Assembly (NCBI GenBank): GCA_902766175.1
Contig: CACXCJ010000072.1
Span: 1 to 39,318, forward strand
Direction: 5' to 3'
Source: an uncultured Lachnospiraceae bacterium
GTDB lineage: Bacteria; Bacillota; Clostridia; Lachnospirales; Lachnospiraceae
Length of the DNA: 39,318 nt
Position 1 is the stretch's first letter; each line of letters begins with the position of its first letter. The notes under the pieces are model-generated. The model was not told where the DNA came from, searched no databases, and worked only from the letters and a program-made list of their open reading frames with translations. The position numbers and the translations under genes were made by a program. Shown here in pieces: positions 1 to 10,337 of this stretch.

Positions 1-1576
1 CGCCGGCTGTGATCTCGAGAGCTGACTGGTCCTGCTTCGTGTCCTTCAGCATCCACTCGACCTTCTGAAGGATCTCACTGCCGGGAATAAAATGCTCCAT
101 CATCCGGTACCCGAGAGAGGCACGGTACTCCTTCTCATCCACGACCCGCCCCGCCACATAATTCTCGAGAAGGGACGCGTAGGTATCCGCCATGTTCAGG
201 CGGACGTATTCCGGAATTCCGCGGATTTCCTGCTCTGTCTTCCGGGAAATGACGCGTCGGAATTCATCGAGGCCGTTCTGGTGCACCTCCGCGCTCACAC
301 CGACCGTCTGCATCTGATAGGAAAGCGCGCCGTCCTCCCCAAACCTCAGGACCCCGTAGGGGAACGGCGTCATCGCAAAACACCCGGACACGATTTCCCA
401 GAGCAGAGACTCCGCCTCCACGCCGGGCTCCGGCCTGTACGGACGAATCCGCTGGAGATGCAGATGGCCGGAGACAAAGAGCGGCACGCGGTACTTCTCG
501 AGAAGGGAGATCACCTCCTCATTGTTCTCCAGGGTGCAGTCTGTCCGATAGAGACGGGACTCGCTCAGGAGGTTATGATGCGCGACGGGAATCACCTGGG
601 CTCCCGCATCCTCTGCGCTCTGAAGGACCTCCTCCATCCAGGTGAGCGTCTCCTTCCGGATACGCCCGGCCACCTTGTTCTCGGGCTCATAGATCGCGGA
701 GTCCAGCATAAGAAACCAGTGCTTCTCATCGACATGATAGCAGTAGCTCAAGGAGGACGCATCGGAGGAAGAGGCCTGGTCGTAACCGAACTCATGGTAG
801 AGCTCCCGGAACTCCTCCGCGTGCATCGGCGTCGGTGCGCTCTCCTTCACATCTCCGTGGTAGGAGGAGGCCCAGAAATCGCAGCCAATGTCGTGGTTGC
901 CGGGGATGACGAGCGGCTGAATGCCGTCCTCCTTCAGTTTCCTGAGCTTCTCCGCGAGAACCCTGTGATTCTCCGTCTCCCCGTCGAACGCGAGGTCGCC
1001 GGAGAGAACCACGGTCGACGGGCGCGCCTTCAGGATCTCATTGATCCAGGTGTCAACAATCGAGTCGATGTCCTCCTCGTCCTTTCCGTCGTCCTCGTCC
1101 AGCCGCTCCCGGAAGGCCTCCCCGTAGTCCGTCATCGTCGGTGAGCAGTAGTGCAGGTCTGACGCGATCCAGACTGCGGACGGATCTGTCGGCGCGGGAA
1201 GACTTTCGCTGCCGGGATACCCCGGGCCGACGGGCTTCTCCTGCCCCCTTCTTCTGGAAACTTCCCTCCTGACCGTCCCGGAAAAGTTCCGGTACCGCTC
1301 TGTGAGGTCGTGCCCGCGCTCGAGATTGTCCTCCTCCGGGAGGCTGCCGCCTCTCTCGCCGGCGTCTCCCGACGTCTCATTGCCGGTGCCTTCCGAGGAT
1401 CCCTTTCCGGTACCCTCCGTTTTCCCGGCGCCTTCTCTCTCTTCCGAGGCGGCACTGCTTCCGCCATCGCCCCGGTAATTTCCCCAGTGCGTCGCCGCAG
1501 AGTGCGCGAGAAGAATTGCAAGCACTGCAAAAAGGACCATTACGGCGGTCCTGAGTAAAAACGCTCTTCTGTTCAT
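1..1576 (-). CDS. Exported metallophosphoesterase, partial (mirror copy)
   Basis: Exact reverse-complement copy of the truncated gene at 37743-39318, described there. Its 3' end is missing at base 1, at the very codon where the other copy breaks off. Confidence 0.9.
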   Translation of the reverse strand, partial: MNRRAFLLRTAVMVLFAVLAILLAHSAATHWGNYRGDGGSSAASEEREGAGKTEGTGKGSSEGTGNETSGDAGERGGSLPEEDNLERGHDLTERYRNFSGTVRREVSRRRGQEKPVGPGYPGSESLPAPTDPSAVWIASDLHYCSPTMTDYGEAFRERLDEDDGKDEEDIDSIVDTWINEILKARPSTVVLSGDLAFDGETENHRVLAEKLRKLKEDGIQPLVIPGNHDIGCDFWASSYHGDVKESAPTPMHAEEFRELYHEFGYDQASSSDASSLSYCYHVDEKHWFLMLDSAIYEPENKVAGRIRKETLTWMEEVLQSAEDAGAQVIPVAHHNLLSESRLYRTDCTLENNEEVISLLEKYRVPLFVSGHLHLQRIRPYRPEPGVEAESLLWEIVSGCFAMTPFPYGVLRFGEDGALSYQMQTVGVSAEVHQNGLDEFRRVISRKTEQEIRGIPEYVRLNMADTYASLLENYVAGRVVDEKEYRASLGYRMMEHFIPGSEILQKVEWMLKDTKQDQSALEITAG

Positions 1577-2850
1577 TCTGAGGCCGTCCCTGTGTATCTG
1601 CCGGAAAAGCGGCCGTACAGGTCAGCGGGGACCTCGGCCATCACATAAATCCCGTCCTGGCGGTACTCCTCCTTCATGAGCCTGCCGCTCTTCCGGAGTA
1701 CCTGGATTTCCCCGGCCCTCGCGTAGGGAATCACCGTCTCCAGGAGACGGCGGCGCGCCCTGAGGCATTTCTCAAGAACCGCCAGAAGCTCAGGAATTCC
1801 CTCCCCGGTTTTTGCGGAGATCCGCACCACTCGGGATGCGTTCGGGTCGCGGAAGCGGATCGAATCCGGCGCAGCGTCAATCTTATTCAGGACCGTGATG
1901 ATCTCCCGCTCCCCCGGCATCCCGAGCCCCGCCAGTGTGTCATAGACCGCGGCCACCTGGACGTCCGCCTCCGGATTTGAGACATCGACCACGTGGAGAA
2001 TGAGGTCAGAGTAGATCGCCTCCTCCAGGGTCGAGTGAAATGCCTCGATCAGGTGATGCGGGAGCTTCCGGATAAACCCGACCGTGTCGGTGAGAAGCAT
2101 CTCCTCCCCTCCCGGAAGCGTGAGGTGCCTTGTCGTCGGATCAAGCGTCGCAAACAGTGCGTCCGCAGCGAGAATGTCCGCCCCTGTCAGGCGGTTTAAG
2201 AGCGTCGACTTTCCGGCGTTTGTGTACCCGACGACTGCCGCCGTGAAAACTCCCGACTTCTCCCTCGCCTTTCTCAAAACATTCCGATGTCTCTCCATCT
2301 CCGTGAGGCGGTGTTTCAGCACGCCGATCCGCTCGTGAATCACGCGGCGGTCGAGCTCGAGCTTCTGCTCGCCCGGGCCTCTGGTCCCGATTCCGCCGCC
2401 GAGACGCGACAGAGAGGATCGGAGTCCCTCGAGGTGCGCGGCTGTGTATTTCAGCTGTGCCATCTCCACCTGGATTTTCCCCTCGCTCGTGACCGCGTGC
2501 CGGGCGAAAATATCCAGGATCACCATCGTGCGGTCCATGATCTTCACGCCGAGCGCTTCCTTCAGGTTCCGCATCTGCGCAGGGGAGAGCTCGTCATCCG
2601 CGGCAGCCGCGGTGGCTCCCGTCTCCCACAGCTTTTCGCGCACCTCATCGAGCTTTCCGGTTCCGAAGTATGTGCCCGGATCCGGTGCCTCCCGGCTCTG
2701 AATCACCGCTCCGACGCTCTCCGCGCCCGCTGTCTCAAGGAGCGCCCCGAGCTCCCTGAGCGAAGCCTCCGTGTCATCCCGCTCCGAGCGCGAGACTCCG
2801 AGAAGAAGCACCCGCTCCTTCTCCTCCGACGTGCTGTAGAAATCCGTCAT
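1573..2850 (-). CDS. hflX: GTPase HflX (mirror copy)
   Basis: Identical to hflX at 36469-37746; all G-domain motifs intact and the same four-base overlaps with both neighbours. Confidence 0.96.
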   Translation of the reverse strand: MTDFYSTSEEKERVLLLGVSRSERDDTEASLRELGALLETAGAESVGAVIQSREAPDPGTYFGTGKLDEVREKLWETGATAAAADDELSPAQMRNLKEALGVKIMDRTMVILDIFARHAVTSEGKIQVEMAQLKYTAAHLEGLRSSLSRLGGGIGTRGPGEQKLELDRRVIHERIGVLKHRLTEMERHRNVLRKAREKSGVFTAAVVGYTNAGKSTLLNRLTGADILAADALFATLDPTTRHLTLPGGEEMLLTDTVGFIRKLPHHLIEAFHSTLEEAIYSDLILHVVDVSNPEADVQVAAVYDTLAGLGMPGEREIITVLNKIDAAPDSIRFRDPNASRVVRISAKTGEGIPELLAVLEKCLRARRRLLETVIPYARAGEIQVLRKSGRLMKEEYRQDGIYVMAEVPADLYGRFSGRYTGTASE

Positions 2851-3779
2851 TCCGTCTTTTCTCCTCCGACGCGGCTCTTTAAAAATGTGATTTCATGCAT
2901 CAGGGCGGCATCCTCCTCCCCGGACGCGGCAGCGATATCCTCCATCTCCTTGAGCGCGTCCCCGTATTGATGGCTGTATTCCAGGCACACCGCCCTGTTA
3001 AACCGGAGATTTTCAAGGATCTCCTGCAGCTCTTCCGTGCGCTCCTCATTTTCCGCGCCCGCGGAGAGCTCCTCCTCCGCGCGTGAAATTCCGCTCTCGA
3101 AATACTCCTCCGCCTTCTCCAGATCTCCTCCGTCAAAGCAGAGCTTCCCGATCCGGAGGAAAAGATCCGGCGTCTCCCCGGAGGAACTCACCGCGTTCTG
3201 ATAGAGCTCCTCTGCCTTTTCCTTCAGCGCATCGTCTCCGCTCGCAGAAAGCGCCTCCCCGAGCGTAAACAGCGTGCTCCTGTGCGCATCTCCGGACGTT
3301 CCCGCCTGATCCGCCTCCTCATACAGGGAGACGGCCCGGGACAGGTCTCCTCCGGACTTCACGAGGCAGACACACGCCATGTCGAGATAGACGCCCTTTC
3401 TCCCGTCCGAGCCGAGAAGCCGCTCATAGCTCTCCGCGGCGCCGGCGTAGTCGCCCGACCGGTACTGCGCCTCCGCGAGATATCTCAGCACATCGATGCC
3501 GGCGCTGTCCTGCCTCGCCGTCCCGTAGCAGGACATGGCACTCTGAAACTGTTCCGCGGCGCCGGCGTAGTCGCCTCTCTGCATCGCCTCGATCCCTGCC
3601 CTCCGGCAGGTCTCCACCCGGCTCAGGCGCTCGCCGCAGCCGCACAGGAAGAGAAGGCAGAGCGCCGCGCCGAGAAGCACGCCGAGAAAACGGCTTTGCG
3701 CCGCGCTTTTTCCGCTGTTTCCGCATTTTCCGTTTTTTCCGGTTCTCCCGGATTTTTCCCGCCTGATCAGTTTTTCCAT
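2847..3779 (-). CDS. TPR-repeat lipoprotein (mirror copy)
   Basis: Identical to the gene at 35540-36472, including the lipobox and the internal 23-bp repeat. Confidence 0.85.
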   Translation of the reverse strand: MEKLIRREKSGRTGKNGKCGNSGKSAAQSRFLGVLLGAALCLLFLCGCGERLSRVETCRRAGIEAMQRGDYAGAAEQFQSAMSCYGTARQDSAGIDVLRYLAEAQYRSGDYAGAAESYERLLGSDGRKGVYLDMACVCLVKSGGDLSRAVSLYEEADQAGTSGDAHRSTLFTLGEALSASGDDALKEKAEELYQNAVSSSGETPDLFLRIGKLCFDGGDLEKAEEYFESGISRAEEELSAGAENEERTEELQEILENLRFNRAVCLEYSHQYGDALKEMEDIAAASGEEDAALMHEITFLKSRVGGEKTE

Positions 3780-3783
3780 GAGC

Positions 3784-4221
3784 TCATCTGATTCCTGTGC
3801 TTCCGAACCCTCCGCGGTCCGCTCCCTCAAGCCGCTCGACCACCTCAAACGTAATTTCCGGCTGGTGCGCCGTGATGCGGAACTGGCAGATCCGGTCGTT
3901 CCGGTGGATCTCCGTGTCCCGCACGGCGAGCGCCGGAAAGAACCACTGATCGTGGTCCCCGCAGTAGCTCTCGTCAATCACGCCCATCGAATTCACCTGC
4001 AGCAGACCGAAATTCTTGAAGGTCGAGCTCCTCGGCACGACCTGCGCCTCATATCCCTTCGGGAGCTCCATCGCGACGCCGAGCGGGATCAGCCGGAACT
4101 CCCCTTTTTTCATGGAGACATCCTCTGAAGCGCGGAGGTCGATCCAGTCGCTCTTCCCGCCGATATAGCAGAGCCTCTCCACCTCATCCGAAAAATACTT
4201 AATCCTGATTTTCTCCGTCAT
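3784..4221 (-). CDS. dut: dUTP diphosphatase (mirror copy)
   Basis: Identical to dut at 35098-35535, with the same 23-base overlap with scpB. Confidence 0.93.
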   Translation of the reverse strand: MTEKIRIKYFSDEVERLCYIGGKSDWIDLRASEDVSMKKGEFRLIPLGVAMELPKGYEAQVVPRSSTFKNFGLLQVNSMGVIDESYCGDHDQWFFPALAVRDTEIHRNDRICQFRITAHQPEITFEVVERLEGADRGGFGSTGIR

Positions 4222-4819
4222 TCTCCGCTCTCTTCTCCCCGGTCTCATCCATCTCTGTTTTTACCGTCCTGTCCACCTCTCCGGCAATTTCCGCCTCCTC
4301 GTCCGGGGTGATGCCGGGAAGCGATGCCGTGGAATCAATTCCGAAGCGCCTCAGGAACTCCTCTGTCGTGGCAAAGAGCATCGGCCGCCCCGGGGCGTCG
4401 AGGCGCCCCGCCTCGTAGATCAGCCCGTACTCAATGAGCCTGTTCACCGCGTGGTCCGAGGAGACGCCGCGGATCCTGGAGATTTCCGCCTTCGTCACCG
4501 GCTGCCGGTAGGCGATGATGGAGAGCGTCTCCAGCACCACGGGGCTCAGGACCTGCTTCTTCGGCGCCTTCACGACACGGATCAGGGCGTCGTAGAATTC
4601 CTCCCGCGTGCCCAGCTGGTAATTCCCGTCAAATTTCAGGACCTGAATTCCGTGTTTTTCCGCGTCGAGACGGGATTTCAACCGCTCAGCGGCCTGCTCC
4701 GCCTCCTCCGTGCTGCATTCCAGCGCTGCGGCGAGCTGCTCCGCCCCGATAGACTTTCCCATCGCAAAAAGCACTGCCTCGACCACCGCTTCCTGCCGAA
4801 GCTTCTCTTCCTCCGTCAT
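4199..4819 (-). CDS. scpB: Segregation and condensation protein B (mirror copy)
   Basis: Identical to scpB at 34500-35120. Two perfect copies of a single-copy housekeeping gene within 30 kb add to the case for an artefact. Confidence 0.95.
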   Translation of the reverse strand: MTEEEKLRQEAVVEAVLFAMGKSIGAEQLAAALECSTEEAEQAAERLKSRLDAEKHGIQVLKFDGNYQLGTREEFYDALIRVVKAPKKQVLSPVVLETLSIIAYRQPVTKAEISRIRGVSSDHAVNRLIEYGLIYEAGRLDAPGRPMLFATTEEFLRRFGIDSTASLPGITPDEEAEIAGEVDRTVKTEMDETGEKRAENDGENQD

Positions 4820-5619
4820 CCGCCAGACTCCTCCGTGATCAAGAGACCGGGCTCCTCCGCAATCGCGCGCTCATCTGCCTCGATCGAAATGTCGCCGTCC
4901 GGTTCCTCCTGGTGTGCCCGGATCTTTCCCGCCTTCATGAGTTCCAGCACGGCGAGAAACGTGACGACCACATCCGTCCTCGTGCTTCCGGTCTTCAGAA
5001 TGGACCGGAAGGAAAAGCTCCTGTGCCTTTTCGCATATCCCAGGAGATACGTGACCTTCTCCCGCATGCTGACGCGCTCTCTCCGGATCGTGCCGAAGCG
5101 GCTCCGCTCCGGGTCCGTCCGATCCTCTCTCTGCCGCATGACCTGCTCAAAGATCTGCCGGAGTTTCGAGAGCGTCACCTCATGAAACAGCGCATCGAGA
5201 TCCGGCGGCTGCACCCATCCCGAGACCTCCTCCGGAATCTCCGGATCGTGGTACAGGATATGAAGTGCATCATACTCCGAGTTCTCCAGCTCCGACGCCA
5301 TGAGCTTGTATTTCTTGTACGCGAAGAGGCGCTCCGCCAGCTCCCTTCTCGGATCTTCCTCCTCGTCCTCTTCCTCCTTCTTCTCCCTCGGAAGAAGCAT
5401 CCGCGCCTTGATTTCAAGAAGGGTCGAGGCCATGAGGAGAAACTCCGACATGACGCCGAGATCCTCGGTCTGCATCCTCCCGACATACGCAATGTACTGA
5501 TCCGTGATCTCAGAGATCGGGATGTCAAAGATGCTGACCTTGTTCTTTTCGATCAGGTGAAGCAGAAGGTCGAGCGGACCCTCAAATTTCTCCAGGTGAA
5601 AGGATATTTCCTCTGCCAT
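4816..5619 (-). CDS. scpA: Segregation and condensation protein A (mirror copy)
   Basis: Identical to scpA at 33700-34503, with the start chosen on the same grounds. Confidence 0.95.
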   Translation of the reverse strand: MAEEISFHLEKFEGPLDLLLHLIEKNKVSIFDIPISEITDQYIAYVGRMQTEDLGVMSEFLLMASTLLEIKARMLLPREKKEEEDEEEDPRRELAERLFAYKKYKLMASELENSEYDALHILYHDPEIPEEVSGWVQPPDLDALFHEVTLSKLRQIFEQVMRQREDRTDPERSRFGTIRRERVSMREKVTYLLGYAKRHRSFSFRSILKTGSTRTDVVVTFLAVLELMKAGKIRAHQEEPDGDISIEADERAIAEEPGLLITEESGG

Positions 5620-5645
5620 GCTGCCCTTTTCTCCCGCCGTCTGTC

Positions 5646-6545
5646 TCACATCCCGCTTCTTAAGCGGATGACGTCGATCTCCGGACGGTTATTTATGCGG
5701 ACATTGATGCTGTGTGTGCCGAGGCCGGGGCTCACGATCATCCGGTGTCCGTCCCGCTCATGCATGCCCGCGACATCCCTCCGGAAAAACTCGAACTGCG
5801 GCGTCATGAGGCCGGCGCCGCCCGGGAGCTTCACCGTGCCGCCGTGGTAATGCCCGGAAAGCGTCAGGTCCGCGCCCCATTCTGCGCACGCGTCAAAGGC
5901 GCGCGGCGAATGCGCGAGCACAATCTCAAAGCGCTCCGGGTCTGCCTCCCCGATCTTTGCCCGGACTTCCTCCGCCGTCATCCTTCCGCCCTTTGGCTGC
6001 CAGGCCTTTGCGTAGAGGCGCTCCGGAATCAGAAGTCCGGAGAGTGTGAGGTTTCCGGGAAGCCGCACGGAGCAGTCCGCAAGAAGGACAACGCCCGCCT
6101 CCGTGAGCTCCCTCCGGAATGCGTCGAAGGAAAAACCGTACCGGCTGTGATCCCTCCGAAAACGGAGCTCATGGTTTCCCTCCGCATAGTAAACAGGGTG
6201 TCTTGCAGCGAGCGTCTCCGCCAGAAGAAGTGTCTGGCGGAACTCCGCGCTGGATTTCGCGGTGATCATGTCGCCGCCGAAGAGGAGGAGATCCGGCCTC
6301 TGCTCCTCGATTTTCTCTATGAGCTCCGAATTCTGCGCGCCGAACACGTGCTCATGAAGATCCGAGAGAAAGACCGCCGTCGTGTCCTTCCGGATCTTTG
6401 CGGAGCGGATCTCATAATTTTTCACGGTCAGGGTGTTCCGCTCAAGCTGAGAATCGAGAATCAGAAGCTCCGCGGCCGCAATCCCCGCCATCGCCGCACC
6501 GAGAATCCAATCCCCGGCGCCTGACCCGGTTCCTTTTCTTTCCAT
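5646..6545 (-). CDS. Membrane-anchored metallophosphoesterase (mirror copy)
   Basis: Identical to the gene at 32774-33673, one base downstream of dacF. Confidence 0.9.
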   Translation of the reverse strand: MERKGTGSGAGDWILGAAMAGIAAAELLILDSQLERNTLTVKNYEIRSAKIRKDTTAVFLSDLHEHVFGAQNSELIEKIEEQRPDLLLFGGDMITAKSSAEFRQTLLLAETLAARHPVYYAEGNHELRFRRDHSRYGFSFDAFRRELTEAGVVLLADCSVRLPGNLTLSGLLIPERLYAKAWQPKGGRMTAEEVRAKIGEADPERFEIVLAHSPRAFDACAEWGADLTLSGHYHGGTVKLPGGAGLMTPQFEFFRRDVAGMHERDGHRMIVSPGLGTHSINVRINNRPEIDVIRLRSGM

Positions 6546-6546
6546 C

Positions 6547-8043
6547 TCATTCCTCCCACGCGCCGTCCGCGCCGACGCGGTATCCGTCCGGTGTCCTCGT
6601 GGCAGTGAGAAGCCGTCCGTCCGCGCCGAGATAATACCACTTTCCGCTGACCTCGACCCAGCCTCCCTTTTTCATGCCGCCGAAGGAGGGGCGGAGCCAG
6701 TACCAGAATCCGCTCTCATCCTGCCTCCAGCCGGTCGCCATGCTTCCGTCGCTGTCAAACCAGTACTCGAATCCATTGATTGTGAGGCGCTCACTCCTTG
6801 CCTGCGTGCCATCTTCCTTCCGGTAGGTCCAGGTATCCCCTGACTTCTGCCAGCCGGCACTCACGCCCGGGCCCAGGGAGTCTTCGCTCCCGGAAACGGC
6901 AGCAGAGATGCCCGGCCCGGCGGCCCCTGTCTCTGCGGAGACGGACTCACTGGCTCCGCCTGCAGGCGCGACAATTCCAACCGTTCCCGACGATCCGGAA
7001 GCGGAGGAGAGGTTCCCTGCCGCCCCGCCGGAGGAGGCAGAGCCCACGTCCTGCCCCGCAGAGGAAGGCGCCGCGGCAGAGGCCGCCGTCTCCGCCGCCT
7101 GCCCTGCCGTGTCCGTTTCCGCGGTCCAGTCCGCAGGAACGCCCTCCAGCGCAAACCCGTAATCCAGAAGCTTCTTCGTGTCGTCATAGTGCGTGCCGCT
7201 GCACTTCATGACGACCGCGATGAGGCGCACGCCGTTCCGCTCTGCGCACGTCACGAGCGTGTTGCCCGCGGCGCGCGTGTATCCCGTCTTTCCGCCGAGT
7301 ATTCCCGGGTAATAGCGGGAACTCGAGGGGGAGATCATCTTGTGGCCCATGACAATCGTGGTGCCGTCCGGGCTGTTGATGGTCGCCGGGAAGTGGTAGA
7401 CCGTCGTCTTCTCATACGCGCAGAAATCCGCGCGGTCAAAGCAGGCCTTCGCGATGAGGCACATGTCGCGCGGGGTCGTCACATGGCTCTCATTATTCAA
7501 GCCGTTCGGGTTCACGAAATTCGTGTGCGTGCACCCGAGCTCCCTCGCGCGCGCATTCATGCGCGCGGCAAACGCCGGGACGGAACCGGAAACCTGTTCC
7601 GCGAGACCGTTCGCCACCTCATTCGCAGACTTTAACAGAAGTCCGTAGAGACAGTCCCGCACCGGAACCTTGTCCCCCGCCGTGAGGTTCAGGCTCACCG
7701 CGCCGGACTCGAGGTTTTTCGTCGCGGAGTCCGTGAAGGTGACGACATCCTCCGGGCTCGTATTCTCGAGGGTAAGGAGCGCCGTCATGAGCTTTGTGAT
7801 CGACGCCGGGTGGAACGCCGTGTCCGCGTTCTTCTCGTAGAGGAACTCCCCTGTGGAAGCGTTGTAGAGCGCCGCGCCCTGCGCTCCGACTTCAGGCTTT
7901 GCGGCCGCGTACGCGTCGCACTCCGTGAGGAGCCCCGTCCCCGCGAAGGCGGCCGATGCCGCCAGGATCCACGCTGCCGTAAAAAGAAGTGCGGTCATGA
8001 AACCGAAGCAGGACCGCACGCCGCTGTGTTTCCGTCTGAACAT
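6547..8043 (-). CDS. D-alanyl-D-alanine carboxypeptidase with wall-binding repeats (mirror copy)
   Basis: Identical to the gene at 31276-32772; signal peptide, active-site motifs and C-terminal repeats as described there. Confidence 0.93.
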   Translation of the reverse strand: MFRRKHSGVRSCFGFMTALLFTAAWILAASAAFAGTGLLTECDAYAAAKPEVGAQGAALYNASTGEFLYEKNADTAFHPASITKLMTALLTLENTSPEDVVTFTDSATKNLESGAVSLNLTAGDKVPVRDCLYGLLLKSANEVANGLAEQVSGSVPAFAARMNARARELGCTHTNFVNPNGLNNESHVTTPRDMCLIAKACFDRADFCAYEKTTVYHFPATINSPDGTTIVMGHKMISPSSSRYYPGILGGKTGYTRAAGNTLVTCAERNGVRLIAVVMKCSGTHYDDTKKLLDYGFALEGVPADWTAETDTAGQAAETAASAAAPSSAGQDVGSASSGGAAGNLSSASGSSGTVGIVAPAGGASESVSAETGAAGPGISAAVSGSEDSLGPGVSAGWQKSGDTWTYRKEDGTQARSERLTINGFEYWFDSDGSMATGWRQDESGFWYWLRPSFGGMKKGGWVEVSGKWYYLGADGRLLTATRTPDGYRVGADGAWEE

Positions 8044-8127
8044 GAAGATGCCTCAACTTTCCGGAGCGCCGGCGGCCGGAATGACCTCCCGCCGCGTCCC
8101 CGTGATCTGCACGTGCTGTACCCGCTT

Positions 8128-8156
8128 ACTGTACCACAAAACCCGGGGCGGAAAGT
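8128..8156 (-). promoter_or_regulatory. Extended -10 promoter of the dacF run (mirror copy)
   Basis: Same elements as at 31163-31191: TGGTACAGT with a weak -35. Confidence 0.5.
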
Positions 8157-8174
8157 TTACAATGCACTTAAATC

Positions 8175-8189
8175 CTGCGGCCGCCGCAG
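8175..8189 (-). terminator. GC hairpin after alaX (mirror copy)
   Basis: Counterpart of the stem at 31130-31144; no T tail. Confidence 0.3.
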
Positions 8190-8247
8190 TGGGCTCATCG
8201 CGGGCACCCGACTTCACACCGGTGCAGCGGCGCGCAAAGCGCCTCCT

Positions 8248-9423
8248 TCACGCCCCGGGCAGCGACGCGACTGCCTCCCGGATGCCGGCCTCATCACTCC
8301 TCGTTCCGCCCTGAATGAGACGGGATTCCCCGCCGCACCGGAAGCCCTTTTTCCTGAGTACCGCCGCAGCAGCCATGCAGTCCTGCCTCAGGCTCCCCAG
8401 GATAAAGCGGTAGCCGTCCGGGCCGCCTCCGCTGAACACAGCGGAGTACCCCGGGTACCGCTCCATCAGGCGGTTCACAAGGCGCCGCATCGTGTTCTGG
8501 TCCGCGCCCTCCGTAAAAAGGAGGGCATCCGGGCTCACCTCCGGCGCCGGAAGAGCGGATGCCTCTTCCTCAAGAAGCTTCTCCGTGAGCGCACTGATCT
8601 TTCCTTCCAGCTCCGACTCTTTCAGGAGAAGCCTCTCCACGGCCGCATCGATCCCGTTCTGCGGCACTGACAGAAGCTTTGAGATCTTCTCTCCGCGCTC
8701 CTGCTTTCCGCCGTAATCCCGGAGTGCCCGGCCGCCGCAGGCTAAATGCAGACGCACCCCGCCCTTGTAGCTGATCCGGTCCAGAACCTTGAGGATCCCC
8801 ACCTGCCCCGTGCTGTCCGCATGCGGCGCACAGCAGGCGCAATCATCCACGCCCGGAATCGAGACAATCCGCACTCCCTCCGTGAGATCGAGCTTACTGC
8901 GGTACTTGAGCGTCTTCAAGAGATCCTCCGGCGGAAACCAGCACTTCACAGGGATATCCCTCCAGACCGCTCTGTTCACCTCTTCCTCGATCCGGCTCAC
9001 ATCCTCTGCGGTGAGCGCCCCGTCGAAGTCCACCTGTGTCTCCGTCTCCCCAAGGTGAAAACCGACATTGTTCACGTGAAAGAGCCGGCAGGCGATGCCG
9101 GAAAACATGTGCTCCCCGGTGTGCTGCTGCATGAAGTCAAACCGCCGCTCCCAGTCCACGCTGCCGCGCACGCTCTCTCCGGGAACGAGGGGACGGTCGA
9201 TCGTGTGGGTGATGATGCCGTCCCGGATGTGAACGTCCAGCACCCGGGCGTCCCCCAGGGTGCCGCGGTCCGCATTCTGCCCGCCCTGCTCCGGAAAAAA
9301 GGCGGTCCGGTTAAGGACCGCCCGGTATGTTCCGGAGGCGGGACCCGGCACGCACGAGAGAACCGCTGCCGTGAAGTCCGTCTGATGAACATCCTCGTAG
9401 TATATTTCTTCCGTTTTTTCCAT
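8248..9423 (-). CDS. AlaX-L type alanyl-tRNA editing protein (mirror copy)
   Basis: Identical to the gene at 29896-31071, with the same internal start decided by AGGAG. Confidence 0.92.
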   Translation of the reverse strand: MEKTEEIYYEDVHQTDFTAAVLSCVPGPASGTYRAVLNRTAFFPEQGGQNADRGTLGDARVLDVHIRDGIITHTIDRPLVPGESVRGSVDWERRFDFMQQHTGEHMFSGIACRLFHVNNVGFHLGETETQVDFDGALTAEDVSRIEEEVNRAVWRDIPVKCWFPPEDLLKTLKYRSKLDLTEGVRIVSIPGVDDCACCAPHADSTGQVGILKVLDRISYKGGVRLHLACGGRALRDYGGKQERGEKISKLLSVPQNGIDAAVERLLLKESELEGKISALTEKLLEEEASALPAPEVSPDALLFTEGADQNTMRRLVNRLMERYPGYSAVFSGGGPDGYRFILGSLRQDCMAAAAVLRKKGFRCGGESRLIQGGTRSDEAGIREAVASLPGA

Positions 9424-9526
9424 ACTTCTCCTGAAACGCTCCTCCGCTCTCAAGAAGCGCCCCCGCGCTCCGCGAAATACCTCTCTCTTTTCTTCGCCGC
9501 TCCGGCTCCGGCGGGGCGTGCTTCTC

Positions 9527-9551
9527 CTTCTGCCGGAATCCTCCGCAGAAG
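9527..9551 (-). other. Stem-loop between thrH and alaX (mirror copy)
   Basis: Counterpart of the bulged stem at 29768-29792. Confidence 0.35.
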
Positions 9552-9560
9552 CTCTCCGCC

Positions 9561-10160
9561 TCACAGCGCCGATTCGATTCCCCTGAGGAGCTCCTCGTAG
9601 GTCTCGTACGCCGGGAGATCCGGATAGTCCTTTTTGATCTGCTCCGTCGTGCGGAACAGGAATCCGGCCTTGGACGCCTGAATCATTCCGAGATCGTTGT
9701 AGCTGTCGCCGCTCGCGATCGTCTCAAAGCCGATGGACTGCAGCGCCTTAACCGTCGCGAGCTTCGACTTCTCGACCCGCATCCTGAAGCCCGTGATCTC
9801 CCCGTCCGGAGCCACCTCCAGCGTGTTGCAGAAAATGGTCGGCCAGCCGAGCTTTTTCATCAGCGGCTTTGCGAACTGCTCAAATGTATCGCTGATGATG
9901 ATGACCTGCGTCTCCTCCCGGAGCCTGTCAAGAAACTCCCTTGCACCCGGCATCGGGTCGATGGTGGAAATCGTCTGCTGGATCTCCCTGAGGCCCAGTC
10001 CGTGCTCCTTCAGAATGCCGATCCTCCAGCGCATGAGCTTATCGTAATCCGGCTCATCGCGCGTGGTCCTCTTAAGCTCCGGGATTCCGCTCGCCTTGGA
10101 GAACGCAATCCAGATTTCCGGTACCAGAACACCTTCCAGATCCAGGCAGACAATATTCAT
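9561..10160 (-). CDS. thrH: ThrH (mirror copy)
   Basis: Identical to thrH at 29159-29758. Confidence 0.95.
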   Translation of the reverse strand: MNIVCLDLEGVLVPEIWIAFSKASGIPELKRTTRDEPDYDKLMRWRIGILKEHGLGLREIQQTISTIDPMPGAREFLDRLREETQVIIISDTFEQFAKPLMKKLGWPTIFCNTLEVAPDGEITGFRMRVEKSKLATVKALQSIGFETIASGDSYNDLGMIQASKAGFLFRTTEQIKKDYPDLPAYETYEELLRGIESAL

Positions 10161-10174
10161 GTTTTTCCTCCTTG

Positions 10175-10294
10175 CGGGCCGGTTTAAGAAGCCGGTCCCT
10201 TTTTTATTTTCGCAGTGAGACGGAGCCCGCATCGAAGCTGCACCGCAGCATCGAGAGACGGTGTCCCCGCCGCAAATGTCTCCGCTTATTCCAC
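10175..10294 (-). promoter_or_regulatory. Structured 5' leader of thrH (mirror copy)
   Basis: Counterpart of the leader at 29025-29144, with the same alternative GAGAC/GTCTC pairings. Confidence 0.35.
10176..10208 (+). terminator. Terminator-like hairpin antisense to the thrH leader (mirror copy)
   Basis: Easiest to read here on the plus strand: GGGCCGG, loop, CCGGTCCC, then TTTTTTATTTT. Confidence 0.55.
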
Positions 10295-10301
10295 CGGATT
10301 G

Positions 10302-10330
10302 ATTGTACCATGTTCCCCGGCGGGAATCCA
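10302..10330 (-). promoter_or_regulatory. Extended -10 promoter of thrH (mirror copy)
   Basis: Same TGGTACAAT element as at 28989-29017. Confidence 0.6.
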
Positions 10331-10337
10331 TCCGCCG

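Noticed and set aside
92..1144. 350-residue plus-strand frame at the left end, with its mirror at 38175-39227
   Set aside because: It is antisense to the truncated metallophosphoesterase, whose catalytic motifs are all in the other strand.
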